NCBI GenBank assembly: GCA_963844885.1
Contig: CAWJQA010000011.1
Location: 124,001-188,000 of the forward strand
Source: DATMER01 sp963844885
Lineage (GTDB): Bacteria; Acidobacteriota; Thermoanaerobaculia; Multivoradales; UBA5704
DNA length: 64,000 nucleotides
Direction of reading: 5' to 3'
Under the pieces are notes generated by a model, which had not been told where the DNA came from, did not search any database, and was given only the letters and a program-made list of their open reading frames with translations. Position numbers and translations under genes: made by a program. This document shows positions 13,090 to 20,150 of the stretch, one piece after another (the stretch's first letter is position 1; each line of letters opens with the position of its first letter).

Positions 13090-13423
13090 GGCCTCAGTCT
13101 ACTATTCCCGGGGAGCGCCGGGGGAGGCACGCCGGTCTGCCGGTGATACCCTCTCACCGTGACTTCGCCCGTCTTTTCTCATCGGCCGGCCCGGTCCCCC
13201 CGTCCTGCCGTTCGGGTCTTCCGATCCTTGCGGAGGAGGTGGAAGATCGGCTCAAGAGTAGTTGAGTTCAGAACCCGCAACGTGATTTTCGGGACGGATT
13301 CTAGGTACATCTTTCTTCTAAAGCAAACGATTGCCGGGAAAATGTATTCGAGTCCAGCACAAAAGGGCTCACTGCGAAAACCCCCTTTATCGATCTAAAT
13401 CATTGCCCTGAAAAAGTTTGTGC
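13090..13423. other. Gene-free, AT-richer interval
   Basis: No supported gene. A weak ORF at 13159-13398 has basic, low-complexity composition and no ribosome-binding site. The left edge must carry the mutS2 promoter. From about 13260 the base composition becomes clearly AT-richer than the surroundings, as expected for a promoter region or acquired DNA. Confidence 0.4.
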
Positions 13424-13452
13424 TTGCCAGAAAGCCTCGGAGAGGGTACATT
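13424..13452 (+). promoter_or_regulatory. Candidate sigma-70 promoter, possibly leaderless
   Basis: TTGCCA (13424-13429) and TACATT (13447-13452) are separated by exactly 17 bp. The ATG of the XRE gene lies only 7 nt beyond the -10 box, so transcription would start at or next to the start codon and the mRNA would be leaderless. No Shine-Dalgarno sequence could fit a conventional leader here. Inferred from sequence only. Confidence 0.45.
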
Positions 13453-13459
13453 TCCGCGC

Positions 13460-13943
13460 ATGTCCACCTTCCAAGGTCTAGGTAGAGCCCTTCGTTGGCT
13501 CCGTGACAGGCAGGGCAAGCGGCAGTACCAGGTCGCAGACGCAGCGGGGATCACGAAGGCCATGCTTTCCGCCTATGAGACGGGCAAGCAGAAGCCTTCG
13601 CTCGACACGCTCGAAGAAGATCCTCGATGCTCTCGACTGCAATCTCAACGACTTGCACAACTCGCTCCAGATCGTCAACGAGCGTCCGGAGGCGATTCGT
13701 CGCATGACCGGGCGTGACGGGGGCTGGGTGCCAGGTCGCCGGGATTCACAGGACATGTTTGCGGGCGAGAGGTCTGGCCCGGATGTCTATCAGGTCCTGG
13801 GTATCAACCGCGCAATCCCGCCGGTCGAGGAGCAAGCCCTCGGCGAAATGCTGCAGGGCTTCCACAAACTCGTCCGTTACTTCCACGACACCGTCTCGCA
13901 AGCTCTCCCAGCAGAGCCCGAGGCGGAAGACCAACCGACCTGA
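13460..13943 (+). CDS. XRE-family helix-turn-helix regulator, one frameshift
   Basis: The N-terminal 60 residues form a Cro/C1-type helix-turn-helix (LRDRQGKRQYQVADAAGITK, AMLSAYETGKQKPSLDTL). The frame breaks near 13614: removing one A from GAAGAAG gives LDTLEKILDALDCNLNDLHNSL and continues to the stop at 13943. The repaired protein is ~160 residues, with a C-terminal region (GINRAIPPVEEQALGEMLQGFHKLVRYFHDTV) that I do not recognise. The target is unknown. A hairpin terminator follows. Confidence 0.75.
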
Positions 13944-13979
13944 CCCCAGGCCGGTTGGGACGAGACCCCCGCCCGAAAT

Positions 13980-14005
13980 CCCGCCCTCGGCATGCCGAGG
14001 GCGGG
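13980..14005 (+). terminator. Terminator hairpin after the XRE gene
   Basis: A 26-bp perfect palindrome (CCCGCCCTCGG, centre CATG, CCGAGGGCGGG) lies 37 bp after the stop codon; a TTTT run follows 8 nt beyond. It would work as an intrinsic terminator on the plus strand and separates the regulator from the next gene. Confidence 0.6.
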
Positions 14006-14082
14006 GCTTCGCCTTTTGTGCATGGATCTTGCACCTCTCCCTCTTCCGGATCGCGGACGCACCCGGAGGGCAGGAGGTTTTC

Positions 14083-14766
14083 GTGTTGGACAAGCAAGAG
14101 CAGACGGACGGCGGCGAGAAGGAGGATCCGGTGCTGAGGGAAGAGCTCCTGGCCCGGCTCGCGCACGAGTTGCGCAACCCCCTGGGCACGATCAGCAATG
14201 CGATCCAGGTTCTCCGGCTCACGGGTGAGAAGGACGAAACCTGGCGGCGGGCGATCGACACGGCCGAGCGCGAGGTGCTGCACGAGGCTCTTCTGGTCGA
14301 CGGTCTTCTCGCGGCTTGCGAGATGTTCACCCAGGCCGAGATCACTCTCCTGCTGCCGCCCGAGGAGAGCGCCAGCGCGACCCGCTTTCCGGAAGGGGCC
14401 GAGGAGCACGCCGCGGCGCGGAAGATCCTCGTCGTCGAGGACAACCCGGACGCCGCCGCCACGATGCGCGACTTTCTGGAGCTCTCGGGTCACGAGGTCG
14501 AGCTGGCCACCTCGGGAACGGACGGCGTCGCCGCGGCCCGCGAGTTCCATCCGGAGATCGTCCTGTGCGACCTGGGGTTGCCGGGGATGGACGGCTACCA
14601 GGTGGCCAAAGCGCTCAAGCGGGACCCCGGCACCGCCTCGGCCCGGCTGATCGCCGTCACCGGCTATGGCCGCGAAGAGGACCGGCGCCGGTCCAAGGAG
14701 GCCGGCTTCGAGCTCCACCTGACCAAGCCGGTCGATCCGGTCAAGCTCCGCCGCCTTCTTCAGTAG
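14083..14766 (+). CDS. HisKA-REC protein without an ATPase domain
   Basis: 227 residues from GTG 14083 (AGGAGG 6 nt upstream). Residues ~18-75 form a histidine-kinase dimerisation/phosphoacceptor segment with the H-box LAHELRNPLGTI (H28). Residues ~113-227 are a complete receiver domain: acidic pair in VVEDN, phosphoacceptor D163 in LCDLGLPGMDG, T193 in AVTGYG and K215 in LTKPVDP. The catalytic HATPase domain that normally follows HisKA is absent, so it cannot phosphorylate itself. It may be a phosphorelay intermediate or a response regulator with a dimerisation module. No partner kinase lies nearby. Confidence 0.8.
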   Translation: MLDKQEQTDGGEKEDPVLREELLARLAHELRNPLGTISNAIQVLRLTGEKDETWRRAIDTAEREVLHEALLVDGLLAACEMFTQAEITLLLPPEESASATRFPEGAEEHAAARKILVVEDNPDAAATMRDFLELSGHEVELATSGTDGVAAAREFHPEIVLCDLGLPGMDGYQVAKALKRDPGTASARLIAVTGYGREEDRRRSKEAGFELHLTKPVDPVKLRRLLQ

Positions 14767-14809
14767 GCTGTGCTAGCCTGCGCCGGAAGGCATACCGGAG
14801 GAGCGCACG

Positions 14810-15556
14810 ATGACCGACGTCCCCAACCTGGAGCAGCGCATCTCGACCAAAGAGATCCCGCCTGAAGAGCGGCTGATCTTCGCGCTCGACGTGCCCAGCG
14901 CCGACGAGGCGAAGAAGCTGGTGACGAGCCTGCGCGAATCGGTCCAGTTCTACAAGGTCGGCCTGGAGCTGTTCGCATCCGGCGGCTACTTCGAGCTGAT
15001 CGACTGGCTGGTGGACCAGGGGAAGAAGGTCTTCGCCGACCTCAAGCTCTTCGACGTTCCCGAGACCGTGGGCTCGGCCGTGCGCCAGCTCCGGAAGCGC
15101 CGGATCACCTTCACGACCGTCCACGGCAACGACGGCATCCTCGAGGCCGCCTGCCGCGAGAAGGGGGATCTCGGCATTCTGGCGGTGACCGTCCTGACCA
15201 GCCTGGACCGGGGGGACCTGAACGATCTCGGTTTCGAGGTCGACGTCCACCGGCTGGTCCTCTCCCGCGCCCGCCGCGCCCTGGAGATCGGCTGCGCCGG
15301 CGTGGTCTCCTCCGGCCTGGAAGCCCGCGCGCTCAAAGACGCCTTCGGCGAAGCCCTGGTCATCGTGACCCCCGGCATCCGCCCGGTGGAGAACCGTCCC
15401 ATGGACGACCAGAAGCGCGTGGTCACGGTAGAAGAGGCCATCCGCAACGGCGCCGACTACATCGTCGTCGGCCGTCCCATCCGCAACGCCCCGGACCCCT
15501 ACGAAGCCGCCATGCAGGTTCAGGGGACGCTCCAAGGGCTGTTCCTCAGCGCCTGA
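14810..15556 (+). CDS. pyrF: Orotidine 5'-phosphate decarboxylase
   Basis: Catalyses the last step of de novo UMP synthesis, OMP to UMP plus CO2. The 248 residues fold as a TIM barrel: LIFALDVPSADEA, the catalytic signature FADLKLFDVPETV at ~76-88, TVHGNDG, and the phosphate-binding VTPGIRP and IVVGRPIRNAPDP at the C-terminus. Start ATG 14810 is preceded by GGAGGAG. It stands alone, followed by a repeat array. Confidence 0.96.
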   Translation: MTDVPNLEQRISTKEIPPEERLIFALDVPSADEAKKLVTSLRESVQFYKVGLELFASGGYFELIDWLVDQGKKVFADLKLFDVPETVGSAVRQLRKRRITFTTVHGNDGILEAACREKGDLGILAVTVLTSLDRGDLNDLGFEVDVHRLVLSRARRALEIGCAGVVSSGLEARALKDAFGEALVIVTPGIRPVENRPMDDQKRVVTVEEAIRNGADYIVVGRPIRNAPDPYEAAMQVQGTLQGLFLSA

Positions 15557-15615
15557 CGGCTCCGGCCGGTCGCGGGGAGGTGCCGGGGAGGGGGCGCGCC
15601 GAAATCTCAGGGGAT

Positions 15616-15902
15616 GGCTCAAAATCTCGGGCCCCAAGGCCGTCCCCTGAGATTTTGGCTCAAAATCTCGGGCCCCAAGGTCATCCCCTGAGATTTTGGC
15701 TCAAAATCTCGGGCCCCAAGGCCGTCCCCTGAGATTTCGGCTCAAAATCTCAGACCCCAGGGCCATCCCCTGAGATTTCGGCTCAAAATCTCAGACCCCA
15801 GGGCCGTCCCCTGAGATTTCGGCTCAAAATCTCAGACCCCGGGGCCGTCCCCTGAGATTTCGGCCCAAAATCTCAGACCCCGAGGCCATCCCCTGAGATT
15901 TC
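15616..15902. repeat. Seven tandem 41-bp repeats with internal dyad symmetry
   Basis: Seven back-to-back units of 41 bp starting at 15616, 15657, 15698, 15739, 15780, 15821 and 15862, plus a partial, inverted unit just before (15600-15615). Each unit starts GGCTCAAAATCTC, has a C/G-rich middle and ends CCCCTGAGATTT(T/C). The ends are complementary (AAAATCTC / GAGATTTT), so hairpins can form both within units and across each junction around GGCT. The first three units carry TCTCGGGCCCCAAG, the last four TCTCAGACCCC, indicating two rounds of amplification. There are no spacers, so it is not a CRISPR. The array lies just after pyrF. Confidence 0.9.
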
Positions 15903-16263
15903 GGCTTGGGGGCGCACCCGGATGAGAGGAACTCTGGATGAGAGAGTGGCTCTATCGCTGGACAGCTTTACTGGCTGAATGAGGGGAAGTGGAGTAGGGC
16001 AAGAGTAGGGAGATTGTTCTTAGAGGAGGTGCAGCGATTGAGAGAGGAAGGACTGTTACTCAAGGGAGCTGGTAAACGCGGAACAGGTATGAGAGATCTA
16101 TGAGACTGGCAGCTACTCGTTAGACCTGGAGGAGAGAGACGCGAGAGTAGACTCGCTGGCGGGGCGCAACGATATCTTCTGCTGACACTCTCTTTGACGG
16201 AAGCGCGGACTCGACGCTCCGGACGACGCTATCGCGCGCGAGGAAGAGCTGTCACGGAGACTC
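15903..16263. other. Unassigned interval after the repeat array
   Basis: No supported gene. Composition is purine-rich and less GC-rich than the neighbours. A short open frame around 15962-16101 encodes QLYWLNEGKWSRARVGRLFL and LREEGLLLKG, vaguely like the end of a winged helix, but it lacks a start codon and ribosome-binding site. It may be a gene remnant. Confidence 0.3.
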
Positions 16264-16509
16264 ATGGAACGAGATGAATGGTACTTCGGCAGCTACGAGA
16301 CGGTCTTGACCTCCAGCGACGCTCGCCGCGAATATGGACGACGCTGGTCGAGGCCTTCGTGGTCCGCGATGACTTCGGACCGTTTTCGCATCCGCAACAC
16401 GGCGGCGATGCGCAAGATCCTGGAGCTTGCAGCGAGCAAGCTGGTAAACTTTCTTCGGGTGGACGAGCTCACCGGAGCGGTTGACGATTTCTTTGAATCC
16501 TCCGGATGA
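16264..16509 (+). CDS. Small hypothetical ORF, doubtful
   Basis: An 81-codon ORF (MERDEWYFGSYETVLTSSDA...) ending KILELAASKLVNFLRVDELTGAVDDFF, which looks more protein-like than the opposite-strand reading. The frame is open upstream as DAIAREEELSRRL. There is no good ribosome-binding site and I do not recognise it. It may be the end of a decayed gene; coding status is uncertain. Confidence 0.25.
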   Translation: MERDEWYFGSYETVLTSSDARREYGRRWSRPSWSAMTSDRFRIRNTAAMRKILELAASKLVNFLRVDELTGAVDDFFESSG

Positions 16510-16777
16510 CGCAGGCGTCTCTGTCAAGCAGGCGACGAATCGGCAGCCTGGAACGTAGAAGAGTCTGTCGCATGACGTGGCTCGTGGCTCATTGACAATT
16601 GAGAGGGATGGCGGCCGCCGTGTCCAAGGCCTCCGCCGTTCCGAACCTGGAGGCCCACCTGCCGGGGAGGGGGTGGGTCGGTGTCCGAGGTGTGCGGAGG
16701 CGGGGGCGCTCCACACGGCTCGGCGCCGAGCAGTCCTCTATATAACCCTACCCCGGCGACCTCCCTTTCGCCTTTTT

Positions 16778-17317
16778 TCATCGCTGTGCCTCGTAGCTCT
16801 CCCGGTCGATGCCGTAGCACAGCATCTCGTTGCCGAGGTGCTCGACTCGGCCCTGCACCCTCTCGCCGATCCGCTCGGCGACGCGGATGGAGGCGCGATT
16901 CTCCGGATGGACGAGGCTGATGACGCGGTCCTTCTCCAGGTCGTTGAAGGCATGGTCGAGAGCAGCCCGTGCGCCTTCGGTGGCATAGCCGTTCCCCCAC
17001 CAGCGCCGCGCCAGGGTCCAGCCGAGCTCGAAGCCGGGCCAGTCGTCCGGCCCGGTGAAGCCGATCACCCCGAGGAACGCGCCGGTCTCTCGGTGCTCGA
17101 CCGCCCACATGCCGGTGTCCGCGAGTTGCCAGCGCCCCATGAGGAAGGCCATGTGCCGCGAGGAGCGGCCGTGGTCCCAGGGTCCGCCGGCACCGACAAG
17201 GTAGCGCTGTACTTCGGGGTCCGCCTTCATCGCGGCGTAATCATCGAGGTCGCTTTTGCGGAACGCTCGCAGTCGCAACCGTTCCGTAAGCAGTGTCGGA
17301 ATTTCAAGCGAAATCAT
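16778..17317 (-). CDS. GNAT acetyltransferase, RimJ/RimL type
   Basis: 179 residues of the GNAT fold: LLTERLRLRAFRKSDLDDYAAM at the N-terminus, the beta-bulge region FELGWTLARRWWGNGYATEGARAAL with the acetyl-CoA pyrophosphate loop (R/QxxGxG/A type), and HPENRASIRVAERIG. Members acetylate ribosomal-protein N-termini or small amines; the substrate here is unknown. The ATG at 17317 follows GAGGAG. It is divergent from the small peptide gene at 17448. Confidence 0.9.
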   Translation of the reverse strand: MISLEIPTLLTERLRLRAFRKSDLDDYAAMKADPEVQRYLVGAGGPWDHGRSSRHMAFLMGRWQLADTGMWAVEHRETGAFLGVIGFTGPDDWPGFELGWTLARRWWGNGYATEGARAALDHAFNDLEKDRVISLVHPENRASIRVAERIGERVQGRVEHLGNEMLCYGIDRESYEAQR

Positions 17318-17447
17318 CCTTGAGCTCCTCTTTAGCGATACCTGTGCTTGCCCTGGGTCCAGGAGAGGCGGACACTTCCGGCCATAGGGACACCTCTCTC
17401 GCGGGCAACGGCGCTCGTGCGGTTACCTGTCCCTAAAGGGAGAAGCT

Positions 17448-17651
17448 ATGCTTCGTCTCGTTCTGCTCGTGCTCTATCTCGTCGCGTCGTTCTCCTCAAC
17501 AACCGCACAGCGCGGCAGCGGCTGGGACCCCTTGGGGCTCAACGCACCTACCCCCCAAGTTGACGGAGGCGGGGGCTTGGACCCTCTGGGCCTAGACTCG
17601 CCCCCGCCACCTGAGCCTGATAGAGGCAGTGGCTGGGACCCATGGGGCTAG
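17448..17651 (+). CDS. Small exported peptide with repeated WDPLG motifs
   Basis: 67 residues. The first 20 form a signal peptide (MLRLVLLVLYLVASFSSTTA). The mature part holds three copies of one motif: GSGWDPLGL, GGGLDPLGL and the terminal GSGWDPWG, separated by short proline-rich spacers. Start ATG 17448 is preceded by AAGGGAG. It precedes a zinc-finger/TPR protein by ~120 bp, and a second tiny ORF after that protein also ends GWDPNG. I do not recognise the family; a secreted signal or a substrate of a processing enzyme is possible but speculative. Confidence 0.65.
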   Translation: MLRLVLLVLYLVASFSSTTAQRGSGWDPLGLNAPTPQVDGGGGLDPLGLDSPPPPEPDRGSGWDPWG

Positions 17652-17661
17652 TTGTTCGAAA

Positions 17662-17686
17662 CGGAGCCGCAGCGATTGCGGCTCCG
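17662..17686 (+). terminator. Hairpin after the WDPLG peptide gene
   Basis: A 10-bp perfect stem (CGGAGCCGCA / TGCGGCTCCG) with a 5-nt loop starts 10 bp after the stop codon. No strong T-run follows (CTCGTTCC). It may reduce read-through into the TPR gene or stabilise the 3' end. Confidence 0.5.
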
Positions 17687-17770
17687 CTCGTTCCGGCTAT
17701 ACTAGGAACGCCGCATTTCATGCGTCGCTAACTTCCGGCTTACTTTCTCTTTCATGAAGGGATCGCTGAA

Positions 17771-19108
17771 ATGTTTGAAGAGACACACGAGGATTTCGAG
17801 GAATTGCGCCGGCTGTTCGCCGGTCAGGCTTCGCCGGTTGAGGCTGAACGGGTTGCGGCTCACCTGACGGGCTGCCGCGAATGCTGGCTGCTTGCTGTCC
17901 GCGCTATTGCCGCTCAGAAGGCAAGCGGCGTGATCGCGGTCCAAGGTCCGATCGGGCCACTTGTTGACTTGCACGAGATGCTGCAAGCGAGAGCGGAGGA
18001 GTGGCTGGAAGCACAAGCAACGTGGGCGGAAATTCGGTCACTGGGTATCAAGGCCAGGAGGGACAGAGTACGTCTCACTCGCTCGCTCCACACGTTGGGC
18101 TTTCTGGAAGAGCTGCTCGCAGAAGGGAGAGAAACGGCTGTTCCTGCAGAAAGCGAGGAGATCTTCTATCTTGCCCTGCTGGTAGCCGGGCAGCTACCGT
18201 CCTCCAAGTTTCCCTCCGAACTGAAGAACGACCTCTGCGCCGAGTGTTGTGCTGAGATTGCCAACGCTCGGCGGCGGCTGGCTAAGTGGCCTGCGGCCCG
18301 GGAGACGCTGAGGAAGGGCACTGAATACGCTGAGAGGGGCTCGAGGAAAGGTGTTGTCGAGGGGAAGGTGTTGTGCGTAGCGGGAGCACTTGAAGCAGAC
18401 CTAGGCAATGTCGCGGAAGCCGGAAGACTTCTCCGGCGGGCAGCAGGGCTCTTCGAGACGGCATCACAGACGTTTCTCAAGAGCAAAACGCTTGCTAAAC
18501 TCGCCTACATCCTGCTAGAAACTGACCCCGTTGAAAGCCTCCGCCTCATAGAGCAAGCGCTACCGCTGGTTGCGGCCAAGAATACCCGTCTTGTTATGTT
18601 CGCAGAGGGAATCAAGATTGACTGCCTCATAGCTTTGGGAGCGCCACACGAGGCTCTTCTGAGGTTCAAAGCCATGAGGGAGTTGTATGAACAATCCACC
18701 GAACCATTCACCCAGCTTAGACGGCGGTTCACCGCGGCTCGTATTCTGGAGCACCTTGGGCGACCTCAGCGGGCGGAGAGCCTCTTTCAAGAAGTTATCG
18801 CTGGCGACCTCGAGCATGGGTTTGTGAAGGATTTCTTCCTGGACCTCGTCTACCTTTTCGGCTTTCACCTCCGGCGGGGAGAAACGTCTGCGGCGATCGC
18901 CGTCTGCCGCCGCGCCAGTCAGGAGCTCTCCCTCGTGGAAGACGAGGAAGGAAGTGGCGAGACTGCACGCGAGCAGATGCGGACGGTATGGCGCAGGCTG
19001 GAGGAGGGGGTGAAGAGAGGCACCGTCGGGCTGAGCGCCACGACGGTGCTGAGGAACTACATCAAGGCGCATTGGAGAATCCCGGCCAGCGAGCCGCCGT
19101 CTTTCTAG
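17771..19108 (+). CDS. Anti-sigma-like zinc finger plus TPR protein
   Basis: 445 residues, no membrane helix. The N-terminus (FEELRRLFAGQASPVEAERVAAHLTGCRECW) matches the zf-HC2 fold with the HxxxCxxC zinc ligands H31, C35 and C38. Residues ~170-390 are helical TPR-like pairs (AECCAEIANARRRLAKWPAARETL, KTLAKLAYILLETDPVESLRLIEQAL, RILEHLGRPQRAESLFQEV). zf-HC2 usually binds an ECF sigma factor, but none is adjacent. TPR regulators can also sense peptides, and both flanks carry tiny ORFs ending in GWDPxG. A ribosome-binding site (AAGGGA) precedes ATG 17771. Function unknown. Confidence 0.7.
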   Translation: MFEETHEDFEELRRLFAGQASPVEAERVAAHLTGCRECWLLAVRAIAAQKASGVIAVQGPIGPLVDLHEMLQARAEEWLEAQATWAEIRSLGIKARRDRVRLTRSLHTLGFLEELLAEGRETAVPAESEEIFYLALLVAGQLPSSKFPSELKNDLCAECCAEIANARRRLAKWPAARETLRKGTEYAERGSRKGVVEGKVLCVAGALEADLGNVAEAGRLLRRAAGLFETASQTFLKSKTLAKLAYILLETDPVESLRLIEQALPLVAAKNTRLVMFAEGIKIDCLIALGAPHEALLRFKAMRELYEQSTEPFTQLRRRFTAARILEHLGRPQRAESLFQEVIAGDLEHGFVKDFFLDLVYLFGFHLRRGETSAAIAVCRRASQELSLVEDEEGSGETAREQMRTVWRRLEEGVKRGTVGLSATTVLRNYIKAHWRIPASEPPSF

Positions 19109-19162
19109 CGAAGCCGCCGGGCCAATCTTTGCCCCGGCCTCTCAGCCCCCGAGGAGGTGTTC

Positions 19163-19288
19163 ATGTCTGAAGTTTTGATGTCCCTTCTGAATATGCTTCT
19201 GGTGAGCCTCGACTGGAGCGAAGCCACGCCGGCGCCGGGCACCAGCCCATCAACGGACGTCAGGCTGGGCTGGGATCCGAACGGCTAG
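19163..19288 (+). CDS. 41-residue peptide ending GWDPNG
   Basis: MSEVLMSLLNMLLVSLDWSE starts at ATG 19163 behind a strong GAGGAGG, has a hydrophobic N-terminal half and ends VRLGWDPNG. The ending matches the terminal motif of the peptide encoded at 17448-17651, on the other side of the TPR gene. Its last 29 bp overlap the 3' end of the convergent molybdenum-hydroxylase gene. Too short for a normal gene call, but the ribosome-binding site and shared motif support it. Confidence 0.5.
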   Translation: MSEVLMSLLNMLLVSLDWSEATPAPGTSPSTDVRLGWDPNG

Positions 19289-20150
19289 CTCCGAGCCGCT
19301 GCCAGGCTTGCGCGAGAGTACGCTCGACCAGCACTTTGGCGAGATGGCGCCGGTAGCTGCTCGAGGCGTGCAGATCCGCGGGCGGGGCGAGCGACGCCGT
19401 CGCCAGCTTCGCGGCCTCTGCGAAAGCCTTCTTCCCGCCTGTCTGCCCGAGCAACGCGGCCTCGGCCTCCGAGCCGCGGACCGCCTGGTCGGCCACGGCG
19501 CCGAGGACGATCCGGGCGTGGGTGATCCTGCCGTCTGCATCGGCTTCCACGGTGGTGGCCGCGGCCACGAGGGCGAAGTCGCCCGGGCGCCGGCTCAGCT
19601 CGGTGAAACCCCAGCCCCTCCCCGGCGGGAGGACCGGGAAGCGGGCTTCGGTCAGGATCTCGGTGGGATCCAGGCTCGTCGTCAGCATGGTGACGAAAAA
19701 GTCCGCCGCGGGGATGACGCGGACTCCGGCCGGTCCCGTGACCACCATCTCGGCGTCGAGCGCCAGTGCCAGCATCGGCAGCTCGGCCGCCGGGTCGGCG
19801 TGGGCGAGGCTGCCGCAGACCGTGCCGCGATGCCGGATCGCCGGATGGGCGATCTTTTCGGCCGCGTCCGCCAGGATGGGACAGAGCGCGCGGACCGGGC
19901 CGGATTCGAGCTCGGCCAGGCGGGCCATCGCGCCGAAGCTCACGGTCTCGCCGGTCTGGCGGACGTAGGCCAGCTCGCGCACGCCGCCCAGATCCACCAG
20001 CACCTCCGGCCGGGCCAGGCGGAACTTCAGCATCGGCAGCAGGCTCTGGCCGCCGGCCAGGATCTTGGCCTCCGGCCCGTGCTGGCTGAGCAGCGCGACG
20101 GCTTCCTCCACCGTGGCGGCCCGGTAATAGTCGAAAGCTGGCGTCTTCAT
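19260..20150 (-). CDS. Molybdenum hydroxylase, FAD-binding medium subunit (CoxM-like)
   Basis: 296 residues, normal for the medium subunit of xanthine dehydrogenase/CO dehydrogenase-type enzymes, which passes electrons from the iron-sulfur subunit to FAD. The FAD loops are ILAGGQSLLPMLKFRLARP at ~31-50 and HPAIRHRGTVCGSLAHADPAAELP at ~108-130. Start ATG 20150 overlaps the stop of the large subunit by 4 bp. Last gene of an AMP ligase-small-large-medium operon. Confidence 0.9.
   Translation of the reverse strand: MKTPAFDYYRAATVEEAVALLSQHGPEAKILAGGQSLLPMLKFRLARPEVLVDLGGVRELAYVRQTGETVSFGAMARLAELESGPVRALCPILADAAEKIAHPAIRHRGTVCGSLAHADPAAELPMLALALDAEMVVTGPAGVRVIPAADFFVTMLTTSLDPTEILTEARFPVLPPGRGWGFTELSRRPGDFALVAAATTVEADADGRITHARIVLGAVADQAVRGSEAEAALLGQTGGKKAFAEAAKLATASLAPPADLHASSSYRRHLAKVLVERTLAQAWQRLGASRSDPSPA

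Noticed and set aside
10657..13146. 829-codon plus-strand ORF opposite mutS2
   Set aside because: Shadow of mutS2; no recognisable domain or start context.
13159..13398. 79-codon ORF after mutS2
   Set aside because: Basic, low-complexity N-terminus, no ribosome-binding site, no recognisable fold.
15616..15902. CRISPR array
   Set aside because: Units abut with no unique spacers, and no cas gene is present.
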